Source: Bipalium vagum
Lineage: Eukaryota > Platyhelminthes > Tricladida > Geoplanidae
Length of the DNA stretch: 23,470 nucleotides
Direction of reading: 5' to 3'
Assembly: GCA_037834085.1 (NCBI GenBank)
Contig: JBBMKC010208709.1
Coordinates: 1 to 23,470 of the forward strand
In this document: in pieces, positions 9,860 to 20,690 of the stretch
How positions within the stretch are numbered: position 1 is the first letter of the stretch
How the letters are laid out: every line of letters begins with the position of its first letter
Position numbers and translations under genes: made by a program
The notes under the pieces: model-generated
Seen by the model: only the letters and a program-made list of their open reading frames with translations
The model's database searches: none
Told to the model about the DNA's origin: nothing

Positions 9860-10347
9860 AGCAAAATCTGGTCATCCACTATATGACAACAACGACGAGA
9901 TCAAAACCTAATCATGAGTATCGTTACAAAACAAGGCCTAATAATTGTGCTATGTTATGAGTTTGGAGGGGTTGTCAAGGAATCGTATATATCGGAATTT
10001 TATTACGCAGGAAAAGTATTAATTCCAGTATATACATTGATTAGTTGATAAAATTAAACACAGAAATCCAAATGAAAATCGCATATACTTCTCTGGCCAC
10101 TCGGTAAAAATTATTGAACCTAAGTTGAGGCGTATTGTGATATCCACCATATAAATCAGACATCACTCTTTTCGATTACTATTTTTTTCGTTCTGTGGAA
10201 AACTTACCAATGATGATGACGTCAAATCTGACTTATTACAGTTTTTTTACAGATAAATCAAAGAGATTTTTGAGCTTCCTGGATGATGGCAACAAGTCGC
10301 TGATATCAATAAAAAATTTTGGCTTTTGTTTCTTCCGGCCAACCTAA
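9860..10347 (+). mobile_element. mariner fragment with 3' terminal repeat
   Basis: The plus strand reads, in shifting frames: RSKPNHEYRYKTRPNNCAML; VWRGCQGIVYIGILLRRKSI and NSSIYID (compare VWWDxxGIVYYELLxxxxTINSDxY); YPPYKSDITLFDYYFFRSVE (compare HPPYSPDIAPSDYYLFRS, keeping the last catalytic Asp); and TNDDDVKSDLLQFFTDKSKR. It closes at CGGCCAACCTAA (10336-10347), the reverse complement of the TTAGGTTGGCCxG terminus typical of the mellifera/cecropia group of mariners. The N-terminal half is missing or unrecognisable. Stops and frame changes are present. It sits in intron 1 in the sense direction. Confidence 0.72.
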
Positions 10348-11206
10348 TAATTTGAGCATTCATTTTTTTAATAATTATAAGGAATTAATAGAAATTAATA
10401 GGAAAGGTCTAAATTTTTATGATAATCCTCGTATTGAGCTGCTGGCATTCCGGTAAATATCCAATTCAAATTTAGATCATCTTTTTGTTAAGGAATAAAT
10501 ATTAATATATAATTTATATTTTTATAATCATTATGTAAAGTTTTTTATCATTATATTATAAGTTAAAATAATATATATTGTTACTAATATATTTAGAAAA
10601 CATTTTTTTGAATTAATAATAATATTTTAAAGATATTTTAAAATTATATGTTTTTTTATTTACTGAAATTAAGAAATCTTACTTCATAATAAAGAGCAAA
10701 AGGTAACATAAAAGAGTATCATGATTGAGAACACAAAATAGCTATTAATATTTTATCCTAATTATCTCGAAATTTACGAATAAGACAATATGTATTTGCA
10801 CAGTTTTAACTTGTGAGGTGTTATAGCAAGTATTTTCTTCTCTTAACAACTTTATTAAGATTGATTAAAATCGATTCAAATAATGTCTTCACCTTGTATC
10901 TTTGCTATCAAGTTTGATAACTGATTTAAAATCAAATGTGTTTGTTGATCAAGTTTAAAAAAACTATTTGTTTGTTCAGCTGACTTTTCCTCAATAAATT
11001 CTAAGAGAAAACAGTTTGGAAAATAAAACTTGAAATATTTAGCAAAAATATTATTCAGAGTTGTCAAAAACATCTGTAAAAACAGAGAAAATCAATCAGA
11101 TTAATTTATATTGTTTATTTTGTTTTAATTTACATGATATTTTTGTTTGTTTAATTGATCTAATGATTCTGGTGAAATTCAATGTCATTGAAGTTTATCA
11201 TTTCAG
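10348..11206. other. Right part of intron 1, no element recognised
   Basis: AT-rich intron sequence. A 65-codon minus-strand frame at 10876-11073 has no recognisable motif and no support as a gene. The 3' end carries the acceptor ATTTCAG at 11200-11206, preceded by a modest pyrimidine content. Confidence 0.5.
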
Positions 11207-11455
11207 CTTCAAATTGGCTAGGGGGTAGTGTAGCCACGGCAATAAATGGAATGGATGGTGTTCAAATTGGCTGTGATCCTAGATATTTATCTAAAACGTC
11301 GTATGGTGTAAATAGGTCTGAACAACAGCTACTTGGTACAGGTCAATGCAGTCTATACACAGGATCATCTTTAAGATACATCCCAATTCAAGCATGTTCT
11401 GCTATCGATGAAGGGGCTTGTTTGTCAGGATTTAGTTCAAGTATTTTAGCCGACG
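11207..11455 (+). CDS. Integrin alpha subunit, exon 2: propeller blade 2 (first part)
   Basis: Residues 114-196 plus the first base of codon 197. The acceptor at 11206 supplies CT to complete ACT (Thr114), giving LG-T-SNWLGGSVATAI, which matches the integrin xxWLGATVSS strand at the start of blade 2. The segment carries Cys136, Cys161, Cys177 and Cys185. Cys161-Cys177 and the following GACLSGFSSSI correspond to the family's GRC...PC...GxCQAGFSA pattern, whose cysteines form blade-2 disulfides. The exon ends before GTAAAA at 11456 in phase 1. An ATG at 11182 lies in the same frame but upstream of the acceptor and is intronic. Confidence is high because phase, family homology and splice signals agree. 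Confidence 0.87.
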
Positions 11456-11525
11456 GTAAAATTTTTCTATCTCTGCTTTTGTTGTTCCTTTGAAATTGTT
11501 TATTTAATTTACTCTTTAAAAGGAT

Positions 11526-11559
11526 TTTTCCTAGAATTGTTGTCAAGTTTCTAGGAAAA
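11526..11559. repeat. Hairpin-forming inverted repeat near 5' end of intron 2
   Basis: TTTTCCTAGA (11526-11535) and TCTAGGAAAA (11550-11559) form a perfect 10-bp stem with a 14-nt loop, about 70 nt after the exon 2 donor. No function is assigned. Confidence 0.7.
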
Positions 11560-11739
11560 GAATTTAATTTCAATTCAACTTTTTTCATGTTAAATAACTT
11601 TTACTGAAGTATTGCTGTAAAACAGTTCACATAATCAAAAAATTTCCAGCTTAATTTAACAGATTATTTTTTTCCTTTTTGATATGTCTTTTTGTGTGTA
11701 ATCAAAATATGATTTTCAGTTATTTTACTTTTTTACAAT

Positions 11740-12080
11740 TTTAAGTGAAACAGCATATATTATAAGTTTCAAAAAGGTGTGATTTCCTTGATGACAAACC
11801 TTAAAATAACGGCGACACCGACACCCATTTCCTAAATTTTTCAGCATTGATTTTATATTAAATGATGAAGCTCTTCCAATAAATGCCAACGGTGACCAAA
11901 TCAATGCATTAATTATGAATGATTCTCTCAACACCAGGATTTATCACTTACATCTACTGAAAATCAGAAAAAAATTTTCCTTACAAAAAATCTTCTTGAC
12001 CTTCTTATTATCTTGAAGGGGATTTCTTATTAGCTCCAATTTTAGTCAAATATGCTTATCCATGTGAAGGGATTACTGAA
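11740..12080 (+). mobile_element. Possible DD41D/Tc1-mariner transposase scrap
   Basis: A frame of about 45 codons reads SIDFILNDEALPINANGDQI and NALIMNDSLNTRIYHL. It resembles the PYFFENDEGxxVTVNGDRYR segment of the arthropod transposases that carry WFQQDGA and a DD41D-type core. After a frame change, DFLLAPILVKYAYPCE could correspond to the FLWGYLKSKVYANxP segment containing the last catalytic region. The catalytic aspartates themselves are not recognisable. The match is short and from memory. It lies inside intron 2. Confidence 0.35.
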
Positions 12081-12829
12081 ACTTTGTGTATTTTCATATT
12101 TTTATTAATTTTTAATACTAATCATATAGCTCGGATCTGACGACTTTAGATGACCACTTACTCACTCTATGTGAAACGTCTTTAAATTTAAGAATTGCCA
12201 TTAGAATTTTTTTTGCGTTTTATACAATCGGGATAAGTGAATTTCATGAACGTCAAAAAGGGATACTCAATGAAAATGACACAAATTTATCAATAATTTT
12301 GACGGTATTTTTTGTCTTTCGCTCGAAAAATATGCCGAAAATCCATATCTCTGATTTGAAGAACTGAAATATATTAATTTTTAATGCCAAAACTGTCAGA
12401 TATTTATCATCCACTGGGATTATCTTTCAGTTTAAAATACATGTATAGTTAAAATTAAGGTATTCTTCAGGTGAACCTCTCTTTGTACTTTGGCGTTTTT
12501 TGAAACTTGGTATTTAAACAATTTTTCATGAATTCCGACTAGTCGTTTTATTTTAATCTATATTCTATGGGTAAATTATATTTAGACGCCTAAGTTTAGT
12601 TTCTTTTATAATTTTACGACTTCCACTTGGTCATGATATAAGACTATATGAAAAATTATCCTTCATAAAAATGTTATGCGTGTTGAATCAATGTTTTATA
12701 TATTTAATTGAAACAAAGTTCGTTTAAATTTGTATTGAAATTTGATGGAAGTTTTCGGTTTTTGAATTTTGGTAATTATTGTAATAAATTCTGTTGAATA
12801 CGGAAGTGTGATAATTTCTTGGTGAAGCT
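12081..12829. other. Intron 2 sequence with nothing recognised
   Basis: Moderately AT-rich sequence without clear reading frames. It may include the left end of the mariner copy that follows, but no terminal repeat matching the right end at 13857 could be found. The 100-codon minus-strand frame at 12696-12998 overlaps the transposon on the opposite strand and is a shadow. Confidence 0.4.
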
Positions 12830-13857
12830 TGGAATTGTACGGCTCACTTTGTTCATCGAAATCAAAAATATATTTTTCGATTTGAGTGTTCAACCATGTC
12901 AGAGCAAGTGTTTTCGATGATGAAAAACCTGGGCAGCTTATTGAAATTGATAAAGAGAATTTAAGGAAAGGATGTCTGGACGTCATTAAGGATGACAAGA
13001 GAATCGCGCTGAACGATCTGGCGAAGCAGATAAATGTTATGGACTAGTTAGTATGTAGCTTTTGGAAACTCTCATCGCGTTTTGTGCCTCAATTTCTCAC
13101 TGCCGAGATGTGTGACCTGAATCTTGTAAATTGTCAGCAAAAGCTTGATTTCTTCAGAAAGAAATACCCAGGAATTTCTTAGAAAACTATTTACAATGAA
13201 CAAAACTCTTCTGAGTTAATATATTGGAGGCGGAATTAATCTGGACAACATAATTTTTTGTATCATCTAATTACATTTACAAATACAATCTACATTATTT
13301 TCAAACAACAAGCAGATAAATGGGTAATAATAACATTTTGGTAATGTTAATAAGAAATATGTTGACCTTTAGCTCTCATTAAAATTTTGATTCAAAAAGG
13401 CATACTATCGATCAAATTTTTACAAAAATCATCAATTTTAGGATTGGTCCACCAACAATGATCCAGCCCAATGTAAAAGAGCAATTTTATTTTCAGATCC
13501 TATCATTAATCAGCCAAAACACAAAAAAGCTAATGGATTATTTTCACGACTATGTCACTCCAAGCTTATGGTCATTTTAGCTCACCAAACTTTAATCAAT
13601 CGGGCTATTTCGTTTTTTATTACACATTCTCACAATAACAGTAATTCATTGAGGGTTAATAAAATTTCAATACCAATTGATCAAGGTATGTAGGCATTAA
13701 GAAACCGTGATAACGAAATAATTGATTCAAAAGGATGATTTATTGTGTTTCTAAAGTAATTCGGTTGTTAAAAATTATGAAACTTTTTATAATTTCCTTT
13801 CAAAATATTACTTAACGTTAAAACCGTAATTTATTCTCAACTTCCTGGCACCCCCTG
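12830..13857 (+). mobile_element. mariner-type transposon remnant with right terminal repeat
   Basis: The N-terminal part reads VFNHVRASVFDDEKPGQLIE and LNDLAKQINVMD (helix-turn-helix linker). SSRFVPQFLTAEMCDLNLVN, then CQQKLDFFRKKYP, matches the family's WVPHxLTxEMxxxRxxxCxxxL segment ahead of the first catalytic Asp. KTIYNEQNSSELIY stands where the family has RTIVTMDETPLSLY, so MDE is NEQ here and the catalytic Asp is lost. Downstream, HDYVTPSLWSF and SSPNFNQSGYFVF (family PNSPDLNPLDYxVW) mark the C-terminal region, with the last Asp replaced by Gly. The right end is ...CTTCCTGGCACCCCCTG at 13857 followed by TA, i.e. a CAGGGGGTGCCAGGAAG terminus of mariner type. The left end was not found. 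The middle is shorter than normal. Inactive. Confidence 0.68.
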
Positions 13858-16609
13858 TATATTAATAATAAAAATAATAATACATTTTTAATTATAAATA
13901 AATTGTGAAATAAGGAACAATAAATGAAAAAGGCTAGTAAATATTTTAAACATATAAAAAATAAGACGAACTATTATTGTAAACAAACAGAACTATACAA
14001 GATTAATATCGTAAAATAAATAATCCTGGATTTTTGAGTAAGATGAAAAAGGGAAGCTATTCAGAAGTTTTGTTTTTCTAAATTTTATTTTTATATATGG
14101 AGATTATAATATCGATTAAAACAAGCTTGGTGAAAGACTCCATAACATTGATTTTCAGATGTGATAAATTTTTTAAATATCAGAATAATTTTTGACTTTC
14201 ACTCTGACAAAAAAAGTCCTCGGGAATTTTAATTCCTTAAAGAGGGCCCAAATTGATTAAGTTAGATTAGACAAGATTAATTTAATTAAAGATGTCGGTA
14301 ATTATTTTTAGTCATTGATTAACAGATTAAAAAAGTCAGACAAGTTGTTGTTTATAATAACGTTCAAATATAGTGGATTTATTGAAAAAGTTCCAGAAAA
14401 ATCATATAAATCAAAACTAGGCATAATACAAATTAATTTTTATACATATTAACCACTTAACTTAACAATTTTCCACTGTTTGACCCGGGTTTTAAACCAT
14501 TTCTATAAATAAATTTGATACTTTGATTAGAACCATTTTTACTCTTTTGAACTCCAACATTGTTTCCCATTGAATACACTTGATATTTTTTTCAATTTCG
14601 AGAACAATGAAGATTCCGAGTGATCCAAGTCAGGGGCAGAATATTGTGTAATATTAATAAGTAATTCAAATTCATTACGATCACCTAACCAATATTTTGA
14701 TTGCCCAAATAGACAAGTGAATTTAATAGAAAAATCTTTTTAAAAAAAATAAAATATTTAATTAGGAATGCAAATTACTCCATTTTTTTGAAGCATAAGT
14801 ATCATTACGTCACTGCAATAACACTTCATTTACATAAAATTAATTTATTTTAGTTTACATCCTATAAACTATGTAACCTCCGGCTCGAGATGATTACTGA
14901 TCCTTTTAATTAACATGCTCACTCTTAAATTGAATCAAAGTCACAATGCAATAATAGATAAATACAGATGATCGAAAATAATGACAAATACTCCAGAAAA
15001 ATATGCAAATAGTCAACAATAGTTACAACAAATAAAATACTCAATTAGTTAATAATCAATGACTGTAAAATATCTAAAAGTCTAATAGTTTAATGACAGT
15101 TAAATAATGAAAGAATCTAATATGTAAAAGAAAAATCGTCTTTGATCATGGAACGTCTTTTCTCTCTTTTACTCAACTATTACTAAATCGGTTCCTAATT
15201 GTGGACTTAATCTAATCTGGACAAGTCGGTATTGTCAAAATTAGAAAAAAGAGAAAATCTATTATTATTATTTTTTTTTTTAGAATTTTATTATGATTAT
15301 GCTTTGGCCAACCCAACTTATGCAATAAAAATATTAATATTTATTTAAATTTAATAAATATAAATAAATATACATTTAAAATTTGAATAAATAAGATATT
15401 ATATAAACTAAAATATTATCAAATTTTACATAAAAATTTCTAATGCTGATTTGTTTAAATTTAATATAAAATAAAAATAATAAAACAGAAGTAGATAAAC
15501 GTAAATTAAAACAAATGGATTTTTTCATATTCAAAAAATTAATATATTTCATAATAAGTTAATAAAAGCCAGTTTTTCAATTAATATCAGACATATTTTT
15601 ATTTGTGAAAGAGAAAATTGTTATATCTTTTAATTAATATCCTCAATTAATGGGCCCAATTATCGAATTTCGTAGTGAATACAAGTATTTGTGAAGAGAA
15701 TATTAATCGCCAGGAGGAAATGATTTGACTTCATAAAATGTTATTAAAATATCTATTTCGAAAATCGATTTTCCTTCGTTTTCAGAGAGATTTTCAGAAA
15801 TATTTAATAAACAAAAACAGAAATCTCACAAATCGTTTTATTTGATGTAAACAATTTCGATCGACAGAGACTTTGATTGGTGACAATGAGAATTTTGTTT
15901 ATTTATTTGTGGTTATATAATATCTTTTAATTCTTTCAGATTTTATATTTAGTTTATTTTTAATTTAATAAAAAAACAAAAATTTTCCACCTGACCCTAA
16001 AATTAACTTTTATTTAAAATGAGCCTGTGATATAGTTTGTTTTAATATTCATTTTATTTATCATTTAATATATTTTTTTCTTTTAAATATTATATTACCT
16101 GTTTTCTACTTATTATAAAACTGAAAGAGAGAATGTAAATATTTATGTAAATAAAAAAATTGTTTTTAAATGAAATGTATTATATATTAAATCCCTTAAA
16201 TTAGTTGAGCGGATGGAGATTCAATATTACATAATATATAATTAATAATAATAATAATAATATTAAATAATTGAATTATTAATAATAATCAATATTGTAC
16301 TTTGAACTTAATCAAGTTAATTTTTGATCAATAAAAGTTCAAATATTTTTATTTGTCTGGAGGTTTCTATAATAAAAAATAAATTTGAAAAAATCCAGAT
16401 TTTTATTTCCCATACTTGGTGATATCTTGAAGACACAAAAATGTAAAAAATATGAAATAGCTAATTTCTATTTTCCAACTAATATCAATAATTTTATAAT
16501 TTTAATTTTTATGATTCCCAAGAAGCATTTATAAAAAAAATCCTGAGGAAAAGAATGTAAGAAATAAGATTTTGTATAACATTCTGTTATCTATTATTGT
16601 ACTATTATC
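13858..16609. other. Long AT-rich tract of intron 2
   Basis: About 2.7 kb of A/T-dominated intron without a supported gene. It includes (AAT)n-type runs, for example near 16240-16262, and many AATAT stretches. GGCCAACCCAACTTA at about 15306-15320 resembles a mariner terminus (GGCCAACCTAA), but there is no transposase next to it. A patch at 14460-14720 and one at 15120-15250 are less biased yet translate into nothing I recognise. Confidence 0.5.
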
Positions 16610-16932
16610 ATTGCTAGCAGCTTGTTTGTGTTTATGATGCAATTAAGCTGAAGTATCCTGTTCTTCTTTGTCGAAAGCAGGCATTGTTTCACCAGGAGAT
16701 CTTGTCTTATTGTGCCTACAGTCCTTATGCTGCACCATATGATTATGGGTTGTTCGATCCTTGCAACATTTCTTCATTTGAATCTGGAGCTGAATTTAGG
16801 TGGTTTGTAAAGAGTTTTTGAATCAAAACAGCAATTGGTACTTTAACCAGATAGAAATACTAGCAGGTCGGTGGCGTAAAATCATTGAAGCTGGTGGATT
16901 TATTTTGAAGAGTAGTGTTATTGTTATTTAAA
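16610..16932 (+). mobile_element. mariner transposase C-terminal fragment
   Basis: The plus strand reads DAIKLKYPVLLCRKQALFHQ followed by E (compare ...RPxLxxRKGVxFHQDNA, so the second catalytic Asp is Glu), then SYCAYSPYAAPYDYGLF (compare PHPPYSPDLAPSDYxLF) with about 20 residues missing between them. VFESKQQ and WYFNQIEILAGRWRKIIEAG form the C-terminal FFESKxxxFYxxGIxxLxxRWxKxIExxG block. Several frame changes occur. It lies in intron 2, about 220 bp before the next mariner-type element, and has a different sequence, so it is an independent insertion. Confidence 0.68.
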
Positions 16933-17153
16933 GATAAATGTATAATTTTGAGCACAAACTTTTGCATCACCTCAGTATACTATTCATATAGAGTCAAAAT
17001 AATATAAGGTGCTTTAGTTTCTACTTTTGAAATATTGGGGAACCCAAGAAATCCATTTTAATAGATAAATATTTTGAACATTACTGAAATTATGCCTGTA
17101 ATTCATAAATTTTCCAATTTATATATTATATAATATTTTTTATTATATATCTA

Positions 17154-18351
17154 TACAGAATAAGTCAGCTATTTTAGGACAAAGATTGTTAAAATATATC
17201 ATGATAATTTTTTTAGTTGCGCTAAAATTGATTTGCAATATTTATTGATACAACATTAAATAATTATTTTTTTATTTAGAAATGGAAGAGATAATTTTTA
17301 GATTAACACAAAAAATGAAAAAGCATGCAGTTATTGTTGCATTAGCCACCGGACACAGTGACTTAGAAATTTAAAATTTTCTTAATGTGGGCAGATCGTT
17401 TTTCCATAAAATTAGAAAAGAATGTTTGGCATCCGATCGAAATATTTCCTCTATATCTAAAAGAAAAACACACATCTCACGTTCAGACATTGTCAGAAAT
17501 GTTAATTTTGTTCAAAAAGTCCAGGATGCTGTTCATGAAAGTCCCGGAACATCAATGAGAGAAATTGACAATCGAGTATCGGTTTCTGAGTCAACAGTAA
17601 GACGAACGATAAACAATGATTTAAAATGCAAATCCTAAGTCATGAGAAGAAGACATGTTGTATTGGCAAAAACCAAAGAAAATCGCTTAATCCGCTCGAA
17701 GTGTCTTAAACAAAATCAATCATCCAAAGATGCTATGGTTCTTTTCTGATGAAAAACTTTTTTCACAAAATCAAAAGCTTAATAGAGGAGGAACGGTTGA
17801 TGGCTGTGTTCCACTGCTTCTGAAGTCACTAATGTTATGCACACCAAGGTTCCATCATCTTTAATGATATTGGGAGTTGTGAGCAACGAAGGTGATGTTA
17901 TGCCTCCGTATGTGTTCCAACAAGACTAAGCTCCCTGTCATTAAAAACACAAAAATGGTTATCGTTAAATTTTAATGACAATGTCATTCCAAACTTATGA
18001 CCACCTTGCTCGCCCAATTTAAATCCTTTGAACTATTTCAAATGGGGCGTCGTAGAGAAGGAGACGAACAAACATTCTCATAATGCCAAAGATTCATTAC
18101 GGACTTCTATAAGGTCTGCTATGATAAATATGAACAAAAACCATTTGATCGCAGCTTGTAAGCTTTTCAAAAGCTGTCTTGAAGCTGTAATTGACACTGA
18201 AGGCGATTTTATGGAATCAAAAAAACTTTTGTACAAATAAACAAATAAAGTTTCTAATATTGCTTAAAAATATACATTCTTTTCATTAAAAATATTACAT
18301 ACCTTTAATATCAATTTTTGTCCTCAAATATAATATTTGACGAACCCTGTA
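17154..18351 (+). mobile_element. Tc1/mariner element with both ends, about 1.2 kb
   Basis: The element proper is 17156-18349. Left terminus CAGAATAAGTCAGC...AGGACAAAGATTG and right terminus (reverse complement) CAGGGTTCGTCAAA...AGGACAAAAATTG are recognisable imperfect inverted repeats of about 36-44 bp. Both are flanked by TA (17154-17155, 18350-18351), the duplicated target of this superfamily. A short internal spacing difference shows the repeats have drifted. Its composition and peptides (MPPYVFQQD, WGVVEKETNK) resemble the abundant mariner family I recall from sea lice. It is shorter than an intact 1.3 kb copy because part of the transposase gene is deleted. Confidence 0.85.
17282..18240 (+). 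pseudogene. Broken mariner transposase gene
   Basis: The start is MEEIIFRLTQKMKKHAVIVA, with a helix-turn-helix N-terminus (about residues 1-115, ending at the stop after LKCKS). In-frame TAA at 17372-17374 and 17636-17638 interrupt it, then frame changes follow. FFSDEKLF keeps the first catalytic Asp. MPPYVFQQD joins the MPPH strand directly to the second catalytic motif, so about 30-40 residues normally between them are deleted; the motif reads FQQD, stop, APCH. The third motif is NLNPLNYFKWGVVEKE where the family has NPLDY, so the last catalytic Asp is Asn. The C-terminal 70 codons (18028-18240) remain open to LLYK. Three independent kinds of damage make it certainly inactive. Confidence 0.85.
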
Positions 18352-18567
18352 TATGATTATTCGAATATTATATTTTTTGGAAACGGATACCAAGTTAAAT
18401 ACAGTTTTAATAACTTTGTATCATTGAAAATTATCAATTATGAGTACCGAGTCAGATTATTTGTAAATATAAATAAATAATTCGACTGATAATTAGCAGG
18501 AGATATTACTTATAAATGTAAAAAATTCAACTAGAGCGATTTGAAGAAATTATTTTATTTTAATCAG
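18352..18567. other. End of intron 2
   Basis: AT-rich sequence leading to a clear polypyrimidine-type acceptor TTTTATTTTAATCAG ending at 18567. No other feature. Confidence 0.6.
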
Positions 18568-18884
18568 AATCAAGAGAAATTAAAGTAGCTCTCGGATTGC
18601 CCGGCAGTTTTCTATCCGAAGGAAATGTATTTCTGTCCAGTTTCCGGGGTAAAAATATGGTAGAAAAAGTGCTTCTTAAGAGTAGTCCGTCTGACTTAAA
18701 GAACCGTGGCTACAATCTAGGCTACGATATAAAATTGGCTAGATTATGGTACGGCTCCAACGAGAAATATCCATTTACAAGTGCCATATCAAAGGACGTG
18801 GTAATTACTTCAAGTCCTCATTGGAACTCCAATGGTTATCGTGGGGTTGTCCTCGTTTTGGATACCAAGTTGGACATGAGCCAA
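18568..18884 (+). CDS. Integrin alpha subunit, exon 3: end of blade 2 and blade 3
   Basis: Residues 197 (split codon G|AA, Glu) to 302. ESREIKVALGLPGSFLSEGN completes blade 2; GLPGSF stands where other integrins have GAPGSYYWxG. KNRGYNLGYDIKLARLWYGS (FG-like YNLGYDI) and VVITSSPHWNSNGYRGVVLV (SSP in place of GAP) form blade 3. Blade 3 has no Ca2+ loop, as in most integrins. There is no room for an inserted I (von Willebrand A) domain of about 190 residues between blades 2 and 3, so this is an I-less alpha subunit, as all known arthropod ones are. The donor GTGAGT at 18885 is near-consensus and leaves phase 0. Confidence 0.87.
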
Positions 18885-20690
18885 GTGAGTTTAACAATTG
18901 TAACATTAAATTACCTTAATAAAAGTGAGACTTAATTCCATCAGATATTTGTGCATTTCAGTTTCTTATATTTAATTAAAAAGTCATTTAACAAATAAAA
19001 CAAATCGTTATTTTATTTTATTTTTAGAAATTAAACATGTGCATTTTATTAAAATCAGGTGTGTTTGGCATTTATGAGTTATTATTTTTATATTCTTAAC
19101 CGAAATTTGATTCAAACAATATATTGCATTCATAAAATTATCTCTTTTCAGCTGTATATTTATAAATAAAAGAATTTATTGTTTTCTCGTCGCTCTTGAA
19201 ATGTTTATATACCACTTTAAATCAATAATTATTACATTTATTAATAATAATAAAATAAATTGTATAACTATTTTAGTTTTTGAAGAATTTTTAAATTTAG
19301 AATGCATTGTTTCCAAAACTTTGTTAATTTTTGAAATATCGATTCCGGAATTAAAAATAAATTTTTGTTAAAATTAATACATATTTTTTCGATTTTAATT
19401 TTAACAATTTATGTCAAATATGTTTGCCATAAATTTATTTGGAGAACCTTTTAAAGGTTTTTAAATACAATTCCAATTATAAGATTGATAGGAATTGAAG
19501 GTTAAACACCGGCAAAAGATGACAAAATTAAAAAATAATAATAATAAAAATAAAATAATAATAATAAAAATCAGACCTCTCAAAAATATTTACATTATTT
19601 ACCTTTTTTTGTGTTTTTTGGTTTATTATTTGTTGAGTTACAATCCTAAAGAGGATCGATTGCTAAAAATATTTCTCTCATTAATCTTTATTGGTATTGC
19701 ATTCGTAACCCGTACCAATCGTAGCAATGGGAACGAATGATATTGAACATTTGTTAAACATTATCATGTCAGATTTATTTCCTTTTAGTAGTTGATTGAC
19801 ACTACCAAGTAATGAGGAGTCGGTTCATATTTTTGTACACAAATTATTAACAAAATAACCTTAGTCTAATCTGGACAATGAGCTGACCATAATGGACACA
19901 GTTTCCAAAAATAATGAGATATATGATAACGAAGAAGCACCCCACGAAAAAGAATTCAATTCTCAACAGTCAGATTTTTACTAAGCAGGCATCGAAGAAG
20001 TGTTAGGGTTCGGTAGTTTTTAGAAAAAAAATAATAACTGAATGTAGGATATACTTTATGTGGTTATAAAATGATTCAGGTGTATTTTTTTAATTCTTCT
20101 GTGCTGAATATTGTAATTATATTTAATTTACCTTTTCTGTAACTGAAGCAGGCGACATCGGTGTTGCCTAATTAAACTTTAAAAATTGACAAAATCATAA
20201 CTGGTTTGCTTTAATTGAAATTTGGCCTACGCAATTTGGTTCAGTAAGGGAAGACCTGTGCTGGTATTTGTATAGAATGTGGGTTTCGGTAATCATTTCA
20301 TAGTTGAATGTGTTCAGCTTTTGATGACTTTGAAAATTGATTAATTTTCAAGATATTGTTGACTTACCCAAAAATTTGTTAAGTTATATTTTGTACTCAT
20401 TGAGTTTTAAAGAGAACAGGGGGTTTTGGCACCCCTGCTGTTTACCCAAGCTACGCAATTATAATCACTAATCTCACTTAATGAACTATTTATGACATTT
20501 TTCTGATCAAAGAAAACGATCAATGTCAGGGACTGTTGTTTCATTAATAAAAAGTCAAAGTTAATTTAACAGGAGACAGAAAAATTGAAAATTTCAAAAT
20601 GTCAATGGCTTTTTCATATACAGCTGTGTAAAATTGTGTTTTTCGTGAAAGAGAGCAAGTTTTATTTATCATAAAATAATTTTAGAAATT
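18885..20690. other. First part of intron 3, no gene recognised
   Basis: AT-rich intron with AAT-rich runs (about 19531-19571). An 81-codon frame at 19495-19740 starts at a non-ATG codon in a lysine/asparagine microsatellite and encodes one hydrophobic stretch; I do not consider it a gene. A short frame at about 19892-19983 (begins MDTVSKNNEIYDNEEAPHEK) is isolated and acidic and could be an N-terminal scrap of a transposase. The sequence at 20139-20480 is less AT-biased, with GGGG/CCCC hairpin potential near 20417-20445, but shows no family. Confidence 0.45.

Noticed and set aside
11182-11206. ATG at 11182 as an alternative start of the integrin
   Set aside because: It precedes a good splice acceptor, gives no signal peptide, and exon 1 joins in phase to give the expected blade 1 to blade 2 sequence.
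12696-12998. 100-codon minus-strand frame
   Set aside because: Opposite strand of a mariner remnant whose plus-strand peptides match a known family; no independent support.
15295-15320. GGCCAACCCAACTTA as a mariner terminus
   Set aside because: Short match to the family end, with no transposase or partner repeat nearby; noted but not called.
19495-19740. 81-codon plus-strand frame with one hydrophobic segment
   Set aside because: Non-ATG start inside an AAT-rich microsatellite, lysine/asparagine runs and an AT-driven hydrophobic stretch; no evidence that it is expressed.
5130-19880. ATCTGGACAA occurring near 5136, 15215 and 19870
   Set aside because: A 10-mer seen three times in 23 kb is compatible with chance, and the flanks do not extend the similarity.
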